Source: Streptacidiphilus melanogenes (GTDB lineage Bacteria; Actinomycetota; Actinomycetes; Streptomycetales; Streptomycetaceae). Taken from it: a stretch of 64,000 nucleotides of DNA. Each line of letters begins with the position of its first letter. Positions within the stretch are counted from its first letter, which is position 1. Positions 24,547 to 31,994 of this stretch are shown piece after piece. Location of the stretch: assembly GCF_000787835.1 (NCBI RefSeq), contig NZ_BBPP01000003.1, positions 101,411 through 165,410 of the forward strand, given 5' to 3'. The translations under genes were made by a program, and so were the position numbers. Under the pieces are notes generated by a model. The model was not told where the DNA came from. It saw only the letters and a list, made by a program, of their open reading frames with translations, and did no database searches.

Positions 24547-25296
24547 TCAGCGTGCTTCGGCCGTGCGGTAGACGGAGACGTGCGACGGCGACTGTGCGGT
24601 GAACTCCGCCCCCGACCAGTCGGCGTGCCTGGACTCGAGGGTCATTCCCGCGAGTTGGGCCATGAGGTCGAGTTCGGCCGGCCAGACGTAGCGGTGCGGG
24701 CTGCGGAACAGCCGCGCCTCGCGGCCGCCGGAGGCGTCGAACCGGAAGTGGTGCGAGACGACCTGCTGGTGCAGGACGTCGTAGGTGTCGAGGCCGATGT
24801 AGCCCGTCGACGACTGGCAGACCACGGCCGACTGCCCCGGGGGCAGTTTGCGCAGTTCGGGGACCCACAGCTCGACGACGAACCGCCCGCCGGGCGCGAG
24901 GTGACGTGCGGCATTCCGGAAGCAAGCGACCTGCTCGTCCTGCGTGAGCAGGTTGGAGACGGTGTTGAAGACGAGATAGACCAGCTGGTGCTCGCCCGGG
25001 ACCCGGGCCGTGGCCATGTCGCCGGCGACGACGGGGATCGTGGCCTCGTCCGCCTTGGTGCGGAGCTGGTCGATCATCGGCTGGGACAGCTCGATGCCGC
25101 TGACCGGGACTCCGCGCTGCGCGAGCGGCACCGCCACGCGCCCGGTCCCGACGGCGAACTCCACGGCCCGCCCGCCTCCGGCAAGCTCGACGAGACGGTC
25201 CACTGTCGGTCCCAGCACCTCCGGCGCGAACATGCCGGTGCCGGGGGTGTCGTAGCTCTTCGCGGCCTCGTCGTCCCAGATCTCACTCTGCAGCAT
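24547..25296 (-). CDS. class I SAM-dependent methyltransferase
   Basis: 249 aa. Motif I is VEFAVGTGRVAVPLAQRG, with GIELSQPMIDQLRTKA as the acidic loop after beta-2, VVAGDMATARV as motif II and LVFNTVSNLLTQDEQVACFRNAARHLAPGGRFVVEL as motifs post-II/III. The N-terminus EIWDDEAAKSYDTPGTGMFAPEVL is typical of small-molecule methyltransferases of streptomycetes. The substrate is unknown. No adjacent biosynthetic gene is present. Confidence 0.9.
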   Translation of the reverse strand: MLQSEIWDDEAAKSYDTPGTGMFAPEVLGPTVDRLVELAGGGRAVEFAVGTGRVAVPLAQRGVPVSGIELSQPMIDQLRTKADEATIPVVAGDMATARVPGEHQLVYLVFNTVSNLLTQDEQVACFRNAARHLAPGGRFVVELWVPELRKLPPGQSAVVCQSSTGYIGLDTYDVLHQQVVSHHFRFDASGGREARLFRSPHRYVWPAELDLMAQLAGMTLESRHADWSGAEFTAQSPSHVSVYRTAEAR

Positions 25297-25499
25297 GGGT
25301 GGCGATGCTCCCGCACCCCTCGGCTGCCGTCAACGCATTTTCGCTGCAGGCCACTTGAGGATGCCGTCCGGCCCTGCCCCGCGCTGGAGCGCGGGGCGGC
25401 GGGGCAGCGCCCGGCTCAGCCGCCGGTCCACTCCGGGTCGCTCGGATGAGTGTGCGGGAAGCCCTGCGCCGCCGAATCGACGCCAACCCCTGGAGGCGG

Positions 25500-25580
25500 T
25501 CAGCCGAAGGTCGTGGGGAGGAAGATGAGCGCCGCGGCGATGAAGAGGAGGGCGATCGGGGTTCCGATGGGGACGGGCAT
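25500..25580 (-). CDS. 26-aa hydrophobic micro-protein
   Basis: MPVPIGTPIALLFIAAALIF followed by LPTTFG. One membrane helix covers nearly the whole peptide. AGGAG lies 6 nt before the ATG, a good ribosome site, which supports translation. It stands alone between the methyltransferase and the S53 peptidase. Function unknown; candidates are a small membrane regulator or an inhibitor-type peptide. Confidence 0.5.
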   Translation of the reverse strand: MPVPIGTPIALLFIAAALIFLPTTFG

Positions 25581-25723
25581 GACGGGCTCCTGGCTGGTCG
25601 GGTCGGCGGACGTTCCGCCGCCAGTCGAGCAGCAGCCGGCCGGTCCGGCGACCCGGGCTACTCCGGATGGCGTCCCGCCGCGTCGATCCCGCGCCCCGCG
25701 CCCCGCGCGGCCGGGCACGCCGA

Positions 25724-25768
25724 GCGCTCCCCCCGCGCCGGAACGAGAGAGGAGCGCGAGGGGAGCGC
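25724..25768 (-). terminator. hairpin downstream of the S53 peptidase
   Basis: GCGCTCCCC (25724-25732) pairs with GGGGAGCGC (25760-25768) across a GC-rich 27-nt loop that can pair internally. It begins 14 bp beyond the peptidase stop. Confidence 0.55.
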
Positions 25769-25781
25769 GGGTGTGGTCGGG

Positions 25782-27434
25782 TCAGCCGAGTTCGGCGGAG
25801 AGGAAGTTGGCGCCGTTGTAGGTGCCCCAGCCGGTGACGCGGTCGTAGCCGGTGCCGGCCTTGTAGGCGCCGTTGTTGCCGCTGGTGACGTCGTGGAAGG
25901 CCTTGCTGTAGTTCGTCGACTGGGCCAGGGCGTAGATGGTGGAGTTGGCGAAGCCGAAGGCCGCCTTGCCCTTGGCCTTGGCCTCGCTGTCGTAGATGGC
26001 GGTGAAGGCGGCCCAGTTGGGCGCGGCCGCGCTGGTGCCGCCGTACTCGTCCCAGGCGCCCTCGCTGTAGACAGACCAGCCGCTGCTGGGGTTGGCGTCG
26101 GCGGCGATGTCGGGGACGTAGCGCTTGCTGCCGGTGTCGACCTTGCTCTGGAAGCTGGGGGTCGAGAACTGCGAGGAGATGCCGCCGCCGCTGCCGGACC
26201 AGGCGGTCTCCTTGCTCCAGCCGCCCGAGGAGGTGAGGCTGAGCGTGGTGCCGCCGGTGCCGGAGACCCACGGGTCGCTGGCGGGGAAGTCGACGGAGGT
26301 GCCGCCGTTGCCGGCGTCGTCGGAGCCGCTGTCGCCGGAGGCCGCGTAGAAGGACTGGCCCTGGGCGGCCGCCTCCTGGAGGTCGGTGTCGACGGCGGTG
26401 AGGTTGGACGGGGTCTCGCCGGCCTCGTACTCGCCCCAGCTGGTGGAGATGACCGGGACGTCGTCGCTGACGAGCGCGGCGTAGACGGCCAGCTCGCCCG
26501 CGTCGCTGTTCGGGGCCTCGTAGACCTTGACCGCGGCCTGCGGGGCGAGGGCCTGGACGACCTCGATGTCGAGTTCGACCTCGTCCTCGCCGGAGGTGTC
26601 GGTGGTGCCGCCGCCCGCGGTGCGGACCGTGGGGGCGGGCGGGGTCAGCGAGTAGCCCTTGTCGTAGGTGTTGACGTCGGACTGGCTGTAGGCGGAGAAC
26701 TCCAGCAGGCCGACGGTGACGCCGCTGCCGGTGTAGCCGGAGCTGATGGCGGAGGCGACGTTGTAGGCGGAGCGGGCGTGGGCCGGGGTGAGACCCGGGT
26801 GGGTGGCCTTGGGGGAGGCCTGGGGGGACGCCTGCGCGGCCGTGTTGCGGGCGAGGTCGCTGTGGTAGTGCGCGTAGTCGTTGAGCCCGGCCACGTCGGT
26901 GACGTCGGCGGCGATGGCGGCGGGCAGCACCGGGGCGCTGGTGTTGGCGTAGAAGTCCTGCCGGGCGGAGGCGTCGTGGTAGGTGGCCAGCGTGGTGCCG
27001 AAGGCCTTCTCGACCTGCGCGGCGGTGCCGTCGGCCTGCAGGGTCAGGTGGTTGGCGCTGAGTCGGCCCACCCGCAGGCCCTGGCTCTGGAGATAGGTGG
27101 TGACCTGGGCGACGCTCTGCGCGGTGGCACCGAAGCGGTCCGCGAACTGCTTGACCGTCAGATAGTGCTTGTACTGGGCGGAGTGGGGGTCGCTGACCTG
27201 CTGCAGGAAGGCCGTCAGCCCGGCCTGGTCGCGCAGGGCGAGGCTGATCGTCACGGGTATGGACCGCCGGGCGTCGATCTGGCCGGCGCGTTGGGCGTGG
27301 GCGATCGCGGGGAGCACGTCGCCGCGCAGTGCCGTCGGCGTGGTGGCGGCGTGGGCGGGGGAGGCCACGGCGAGGGCGAGGATCGGCAGCGGTGCCGCGA
27401 GCAGTCCGACGGCGGAGCGGAGCGAGAGCTTCAC
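25782..27434 (-). CDS. secreted S53-family acid serine peptidase (sedolisin/kumamolisin type)
   Basis: 550 aa preproprotein. The signal peptide ends near SPAHA-A (residue 29-30). An activation propeptide of the Pro-kumamolisin type follows to about 215 (DPHSAQYKHYLTVKQFADRFG). The catalytic domain has E285 and D289 (EVELD), oxyanion D368 (SGDSG) and nucleophile S468 (YGGTSAAAP). The Ca site near the C-terminus is AFHDVTSG and GYDRVTGWGT. These enzymes work at acid pH and resist pepstatin. GTG 27434 is preceded by AGGAGG. The next gene on the strand is a G1 acid peptidase with its own terminator. Confidence 0.95.
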   Translation of the reverse strand: MKLSLRSAVGLLAAPLPILALAVASPAHAATTPTALRGDVLPAIAHAQRAGQIDARRSIPVTISLALRDQAGLTAFLQQVSDPHSAQYKHYLTVKQFADRFGATAQSVAQVTTYLQSQGLRVGRLSANHLTLQADGTAAQVEKAFGTTLATYHDASARQDFYANTSAPVLPAAIAADVTDVAGLNDYAHYHSDLARNTAAQASPQASPKATHPGLTPAHARSAYNVASAISSGYTGSGVTVGLLEFSAYSQSDVNTYDKGYSLTPPAPTVRTAGGGTTDTSGEDEVELDIEVVQALAPQAAVKVYEAPNSDAGELAVYAALVSDDVPVISTSWGEYEAGETPSNLTAVDTDLQEAAAQGQSFYAASGDSGSDDAGNGGTSVDFPASDPWVSGTGGTTLSLTSSGGWSKETAWSGSGGGISSQFSTPSFQSKVDTGSKRYVPDIAADANPSSGWSVYSEGAWDEYGGTSAAAPNWAAFTAIYDSEAKAKGKAAFGFANSTIYALAQSTNYSKAFHDVTSGNNGAYKAGTGYDRVTGWGTYNGANFLSAELG

Positions 27435-27523
27435 GGGTCCTCCTGGGACGAAGAGGGAGGGGAAGACGAGAGGGATGCCTTGCTTCCCTGTGCTGAACCG
27501 GTGTTGCGCTGTGATGCGTCGCC

Positions 27524-27561
27524 GCACCGGCCCGGGGCGGGGGGATGGCCCGGGCCGGTGC
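27524..27561. terminator. 13-bp stem hairpin upstream of S53 gene
   Basis: GCACCGGCCCGGG (27524-27536) pairs perfectly with 27549-27561 around 12 nt. It probably insulates the S53 gene from read-through, together with the next hairpin. Confidence 0.65.
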
Positions 27562-27639
27562 GGGGGACGCGCTCCGGCGGTCGGCTACGGGGGACCGTCG
27601 GAGCGCGGCAGACCCTGAGGGTGGGCCGCCGTGGAGGGG

Positions 27640-27684
27640 GTGCGTCGTCCCGGAGGCCGGGGCCGGGCCTGCGGGACGACGCAC
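27640..27684 (-). terminator. 13-bp stem terminator of the G1 peptidase gene
   Basis: GTGCGTCGTCCCG (27640-27652) pairs perfectly with 27672-27684 around a 19-nt loop. It starts 14 bp past the G1 peptidase stop. Confidence 0.75.
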
Positions 27685-27697
27685 GGGAAGGCCGGCG

Positions 27698-28480
27698 TCA
27701 GAGGCTGTTCCAGGTGACGGAGAAGCTGCTGCCGCTGAGCGAGGAGATGGTGGCCTCGGGGGTGCCGGAGTCGGAGACCATGTTGATGCCGGTCGGGTTG
27801 GTGCCGGCGAGGCCGGAGCCGTTGACCGTGTTGTTGCTGAAGTTCACCGTGCCGAAGTCGTCCAGCGGCAGGACGCTGCCGGACCACGGGGCCTCGGCGA
27901 TGACCTCGGCGGAGGACCGGGCCAGGCCGCTCTCGCGCTTGGTCGTGGTCTTGGTCCAGCCGCGGGTCTTGTCGGCCAGGGTCAGCGTGTAGGTGCTGGA
28001 GGCGTAGCTGACCGTCTCGGTGATGGTGTCGCCGGGGCGGACGGTGTTGCTGTAGGTGACCGGGTTGGCCGGGTACATCTCGTACCAGGCCGAGTACTCG
28101 GCCTGGCCGCCGGAGCAGTCGGCCTCGGTGCCGGTCTGCTCGACCGAGCTGGAGTTGTAGCCGTCGAGGCCCACCCAGAAGCTGGAGTAACCGTCGCCCT
28201 TGGAGCAGTTGACGGCAGGCTGCACGAAGGTGGTGCTGACGCTGGTGTAGGTGCCGCCGGTGGCCGCGTAGCCGGACCAGTTGTCACTGGTGGTGGTGGT
28301 GTGCTTGAGGCCGCCGCCGTGGCTGACGAAGAACGGCGTGGCGCCGTGCTGCCCTGCCACGTGGTGCATCGGGGCCTGGAGCAGCGCCGCCGCGGGGGCC
28401 GCGGCGGCCGCGGTGGGGGCGAGGGCGGCGAGGGTGAGCGCGAGGGCCGAGCCGGGGGCGAGTATGCGGCGCAGGTGCAC
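27698..28480 (-). CDS. secreted G1-family glutamic (eqolisin) peptidase
   Basis: 260 aa. Signal peptide RRILAPGSALALTLAALAPTAAAA. The mature domain has SDNWSGYAATG (65-75), FWVGLDG (101-107), Q115 in VEQTG and E192 in SSAEVIAE. These fit the catalytic Gln/Glu pair of the eqolisins, which form a beta-sandwich and cut proteins at acid pH. AWYEMYPANP and SGSVLPLDDFGTVNF are also family-typical. GTG 28480 has AGAGGAA ahead. It lies directly upstream of the S53 gene on the same strand, but hairpins separate the two, so they are probably transcribed separately. Confidence 0.9.
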   Translation of the reverse strand: MHLRRILAPGSALALTLAALAPTAAAAAPAAALLQAPMHHVAGQHGATPFFVSHGGGLKHTTTTSDNWSGYAATGGTYTSVSTTFVQPAVNCSKGDGYSSFWVGLDGYNSSSVEQTGTEADCSGGQAEYSAWYEMYPANPVTYSNTVRPGDTITETVSYASSTYTLTLADKTRGWTKTTTKRESGLARSSAEVIAEAPWSGSVLPLDDFGTVNFSNNTVNGSGLAGTNPTGINMVSDSGTPEATISSLSGSSFSVTWNSL

Positions 28481-29068
28481 GGGGGTTCCTCTCTGCGGTG
28501 CGGGACGGTGCGGTGCAGTGCGGGAGCGAACAGCGCCGGCCCGGCCCGACATGGCGTCAGACGCGGTGCCGTTCCTGTTCACGGAAGTGCGGTGTGCGCG
28601 TGCTGACGCCCCGTAGGTCCACCGAATCGCGGACGGTGGATCACAGGGAGTGACACCCTGATGCGTGGTGCTTGAACGAGAGTAAGGCTGACGTGGACAC
28701 GCTGAACAGAGGAACAGGCGGAAAACTTCTGAGAATCCTCTGGCTCGTGGTGCGCCGCCCGCTGCCTCCCCGGGGATCACCCGGTTGCCGCGCCGCGGTG
28801 AATCCGTTGCTGAGTGCCCGTCAGCCGTTCGGCCGTGGGGGTTCGCCGGCTCGTGATCGAGCGTCAGTTCCGATGCGCGGCTTGGCCTCGGCCGCCCTTG
28901 TGCGGGCCCCTGAAGGCGAACTTGACGGCCAGCCAGAAATGTCCGGTGTGCGCCGAAGGGGTGCATTGTGCGATGAAGTGCCCGCGGCCGGGAATGCCTG
29001 ACCTTGCTGTGCACACGAAGGGCGTTCCGGAACCGGGCGCCTGTCAGTTGAGTCCATGGAGGACAGCT
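28481..29068. other. 588-bp gap, no supported gene
   Basis: Divergent regulatory region of the G1 peptidase (-) and the His-rich peptide (+). Near the G1 start are short direct repeats of GGTGCGG (about 28495-28522). The segment around 28660-28735 is relatively AT-rich and could hold promoters. Open frames are present but have no ribosome site or resemblance to known proteins. Confidence 0.5.
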
Positions 29069-29332
29069 GTGAAGAGTATCCGCGTGACCGTCATCGGTGC
29101 CGTCGCCGCCGCGGCGGCGCTGGGTGTGGTGGCTCCGGCGACCGCGCAGGCCGCGCCCCGCAGCGTCGCTGCGGTGCAGACCAACCACCACCGCCACTGC
29201 GACCACGACCGCTGGAGCTGCGACCGTCACTCGAAGAGCGGCTGGTGCCGTCACCACCACCACGGTGTCGAGGCCGGCGGCGGCGGCATGGCCGCCTCGG
29301 TGGCCGCGCTGACTTCGCACATCGGTGGCTGA
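29069..29332 (+). CDS. secreted His/Cys-rich small protein
   Basis: 87 aa. Signal peptide KSIRVTVIGAVAAAAALGVV with cleavage near TAQA-AP (about residue 29-31). The mature part holds a dense HHRHCDHDRWSCDRHSKSGW stretch followed by CRHHHHG, with three Cys and about ten His, suggesting metal binding, then a Gly/Ala tail. GTG 29069 follows GGAGGACAGC. Its stop overlaps the sortase start by 8 nt, so the two are translated together. It has no LPXTG-type sorting signal, so it is probably not a sortase substrate itself. Confidence 0.65.
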   Translation: MKSIRVTVIGAVAAAAALGVVAPATAQAAPRSVAAVQTNHHRHCDHDRWSCDRHSKSGWCRHHHHGVEAGGGGMAASVAALTSHIGG

Positions 29333-29987
29333 AACCCACGCATTCGGTGGCGGCCGCCTCGGTGCGGCCGCCACCGCGGTCATGCTCGCGAGCTGCCTGC
29401 TCACCCCGGTCCTGACCGGCTGCGGCAGCCAGCGCCAGGCGGGGGCCGTCGGGTCCGCCGCCGTCGAGGCGTCCCCGTCGGTCCCCGCCTCGTCGTCGCC
29501 GAGCGCACCGCCCGTCGCCCCGATGGCGGCCTCGGAGCCCGAGCGGATCACCATCGCGCGCCTGGGGCTGAACGCACCGCTGGTTCCCGTGGGCCGGGCG
29601 GCGGACGGCACCGTGGCGACCCCGTCGTTCGCCCACCCCCACACGGCGGGCTGGTTCAACGGCTCGGTCACCCCGGGCCAGCAGGGCACGTCCGTGATCG
29701 TGGGTCACGTGGACACCCCGACCGGGCCTGCGGTCTTCTATCCCCTGGCCGTCGCCCGTCCCGGCGACACCGTGGCGGTCACCCGCGCCGACCACAGCAC
29801 CGCCGACTTCACCGTCGACGCGATCAAGGTCATCCCGCGTGACGACTTCGACGAGAACCAGGTCTACGCCGCCACCGGCCGCCCCGAGGTCCGCCTGATC
29901 ACCTGCGGCGGCACCTTCGACAAGGCCACCCAGGAGTACTCCAGCAACGTCGTCGTCTACGCCCACCTCACCAGCGACCAGGCATGA
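29325..29987 (+). CDS. class F sortase, probable lipoprotein
   Basis: 220 aa. The N-terminus ends in a lipobox (VLTGC, C33), then a Ser/Pro-rich linker. The sortase domain (about 73-218) has the catalytic His in VIVGHVD (H128) and Cys in RLITCGG (C194). The Arg usually seen after the Cys in related sortases is not evident; the segment reads ATQEYSSNVVVYA. Class F enzymes are Actinobacteria-specific transpeptidases or hydrolases of unclear substrate. GTG 29325 overlaps the upstream stop; ATG 29382 is an alternative that would still keep the lipobox but shorten the signal. Confidence 0.88.
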   Translation: MAETHAFGGGRLGAAATAVMLASCLLTPVLTGCGSQRQAGAVGSAAVEASPSVPASSSPSAPPVAPMAASEPERITIARLGLNAPLVPVGRAADGTVATPSFAHPHTAGWFNGSVTPGQQGTSVIVGHVDTPTGPAVFYPLAVARPGDTVAVTRADHSTADFTVDAIKVIPRDDFDENQVYAATGRPEVRLITCGGTFDKATQEYSSNVVVYAHLTSDQA

Positions 29988-30466
29988 CGCACCGTCGCCT
30001 CTTCCCGCCGCAGACGGCCGGCCGCGAGCCGGGCCCGGGCCTGGCCGACTGCCGGCCGGGGTACTTCGACCTCCCGGCCCGGATCCTGGCCGCGGCCGGC
30101 CTCGCCGTCGACGGCGCGGTCCACGCCTACCTGGCCGGGCACTACGCCCTGACCGCGCCGGGCATCAGCATCGGCACCTGGTTCCGCACCGAGGCCGTCG
30201 TGGCGGGGCTCGCCGCGCTGCTGGTGATCGTCCTCCGGCGCCTCGTCAGCGACGTGCTCGGGTGGCTGACCGCGGCCGCGGGACTGGTGGGCCTGATCGT
30301 GTACCAGTTCGCCGGCCTGTACGAGGCGAGCCCGTTCGTCGACCTCAACGAGCTGCTCTGGACGGCGGAGCGGACCATGTCCCTGCCGGGCCAGGGGCTG
30401 GCGCTGGTATGTCTCACCCCGCTGCTGCTCGGACACCTGCACCGCGCGGTCGGCCGGACCGCCTGA
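29984..30466 (+). CDS. hypothetical 4-TM membrane protein of the sortase operon
   Basis: 160 aa. Four hydrophobic segments: ILAAAGLAVDGAVHAYLAGH, VVAGLAALLVIVLRR, LGWLTAAAGLVGLIVYQFAGLY and GLALVCLTPLLLGHL. The ATGA overlap with the sortase indicates coupled translation. Small membrane proteins of this pattern recur next to class F sortases in streptomycetes, but their role is unknown. A strong terminator ends the operon. Confidence 0.75.
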   Translation: MTHRRLFPPQTAGREPGPGLADCRPGYFDLPARILAAAGLAVDGAVHAYLAGHYALTAPGISIGTWFRTEAVVAGLAALLVIVLRRLVSDVLGWLTAAAGLVGLIVYQFAGLYEASPFVDLNELLWTAERTMSLPGQGLALVCLTPLLLGHLHRAVGRTA

Positions 30467-30483
30467 CCGGCGAAGAGGCCACG

Positions 30484-30536
30484 GAAGTCCTTGGGCCCTC
30501 CCCCCGTACCGCGGGGGACCAGGGCCCAAGGACTTC
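30484..30536 (+). terminator. strong two-part hairpin terminator
   Basis: GAAGTCCTTGGGCCCT (30484-30499) pairs perfectly with 30521-30536; the interior CCCCC/GGGGG extends the stem. It ends the sortase operon and faces the end of the DUF6528 gene. Confidence 0.88.
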
Positions 30537-30575
30537 TCTGCCGTCCGGCCCGGGTCTGCCCGGGCGCGGCGCGTC

Positions 30576-31625
30576 TCAGACCGGAAACGGCCAGGCGGGA
30601 GACTCGGCGCCCGACAGCCCGGGCAGCACGGCGGGCATCCACCGGGCCTTGTACAGACTGCTCTTGGTGATGCCCTGGATGCCGTAGGGGAGATGGAAGG
30701 CGATCGTGGAGGTGCACCACTGGCAGGGATTCTCGCCGTCCGGCGCCACGGTGAGGACCTGGCCGCTGACGGGGTCGTCGCTGATGCTCTTCACCCCGGG
30801 TGCGTCGATCTCCTGCTGGCCGTTGTAGGGCACGAAGGCCTTGGCCGTGAGGGAGTACTGGTGGACGTGGCTGTTGGTGGTGACCCAGAGCAGGCCCGGA
30901 GCGGAGGCGACCGCGTTCACGTCGTGGCCGCCGTGGCTCGGCAGGGCGACGTGCCGCTCGAGGTGCATGCGGGGCCGGCTCGCGCTGCCGGTGACGCGCA
31001 GGGCCACCAGCCTGGTGGTGCCCGCCGCCCACAGGAGCTGACCTGCCTGGTCCCACTGCAGGCCGTGCGCCCCGGAGAGGTTGAACTGGGTGTAGTGGGC
31101 CGAGTGCGACGACTGCGAGGCGGTGTAGATCCGCACGAAACCCTGCGTGCTGGCGGCGACGGCGATGTTGCCGTTCGGGAGCACCTCGAGGGTGTGCACG
31201 TTCGCGTCCGTCCGGCCGGCCCAGTGCACCGCTCCGGTGGTCAGCGAGACCATCGCGACCAGGCCGCCCGAGGCGCAGGTGAGCATCCAGTGCCCGCCCT
31301 TCCACAGCCGGTACTTGGCCTCGCTGACGTTGGTCCAGCTGTGCTTGGGGTTGACCCGGCTCAGCTCCCTGTGGTCCAGCGGCGACCACGACCACAGGGC
31401 CGTGCGGGAGGCCCGCATCGGGTGCATGCCCTGCTGCCAGGTGGGGTTGGCCGCGTCCAGCACGAGCACCCGCTCGCTGGCCTGGTCCGCGGCCAGCAAC
31501 AGGCTGCGCCCGGCGGCAGGAACCTGGGGAACGGGCGCCTGGGGGGTCGGAGCCTGGCGGGGTCCGGGTCTGGTGAAGCCTAAAGTGCCTCCCAGGCCGC
31601 CGACGGCGCCGACGGCTTTGATCAC
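30576..31625 (-). CDS. DUF6528 secreted beta-propeller-like protein, Tat signal out of frame
   Basis: 349 aa as open from GTG 31625. Repeated blades such as LLLAADQASERVLVLDAANP, GNIAVAASTQGFVRIYTAS and GLLWVTTNSHVHQYSL look like a beta-propeller, and the sequence matches DUF6528 as I know it. In the same frame just before the GTG lie the residues SRRA, giving SRRAVIKAVGAVGGLGG, a near-perfect twin-arginine signal. No start codon precedes it in frame. Removing one G from the G8 run at 31646-31653 would join it to a frame beginning at GTG 31692. So either the assembly has an indel, or the gene is phase-variable or broken. Confidence 0.75.
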   Translation of the reverse strand: MIKAVGAVGGLGGTLGFTRPGPRQAPTPQAPVPQVPAAGRSLLLAADQASERVLVLDAANPTWQQGMHPMRASRTALWSWSPLDHRELSRVNPKHSWTNVSEAKYRLWKGGHWMLTCASGGLVAMVSLTTGAVHWAGRTDANVHTLEVLPNGNIAVAASTQGFVRIYTASQSSHSAHYTQFNLSGAHGLQWDQAGQLLWAAGTTRLVALRVTGSASRPRMHLERHVALPSHGGHDVNAVASAPGLLWVTTNSHVHQYSLTAKAFVPYNGQQEIDAPGVKSISDDPVSGQVLTVAPDGENPCQWCTSTIAFHLPYGIQGITKSSLYKARWMPAVLPGLSGAESPAWPFPV

Positions 31626-31953
31626 TGCGCGTCGGGACGGGCCCTGGGGGGGGACAAGGTGAACCGGCTGTTGCTGCGGGAGATGTGATCACTCCTCCAC
31701 GGCAACACACTGTGGCCCCTCGGCCGTGCAGGGACACGCGCACGTCGCTGACCGGTACGGTCACCCCGGCCCGAGAGAGGACCAGGGACGGGGAAGCGGC
31801 GCCATGTCGTACGGGAACCGGCATCCGCTGCCGGCGCGACCCCGGCAGAGCGGCCGCCGCAGGACCGTCGTCTCCGCCGTCGCTCACGGCCTGTGAGTCA
31901 CCTTCCAGCCAGGCACGAGTTCGACCGCGAAGCGCCTGATACCGTTCGTTATG

Positions 31954-31969
31954 CGGAGTCAAATCTCCG
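31954..31969 (+). promoter_or_regulatory. TetR-type operator CGGAG-N6-CTCCG
   Basis: CGGAG (31954-31958) and CTCCG (31965-31969) flank TCAAAT, 26 bp before the MFS start. The site resembles operators of TetR-family repressors that control MFS genes, and a TetR gene is second in this operon. Confidence 0.5.
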
Positions 31970-31994
31970 GTTGGCCTATCCACTGGAGTCGTCG

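Noticed and set aside
25446-27992. 848-codon open frame on + opposite the S53 peptidase
   Set aside because: Shadow frame made of Gly/Val repeats; the minus strand encodes all sedolisin catalytic residues.
28672-29001. 109-codon open frame on + in the gap before the His-rich peptide
   Set aside because: No ribosome site, no family resemblance and an Arg/Pro-rich composition typical of non-coding GC-rich DNA.
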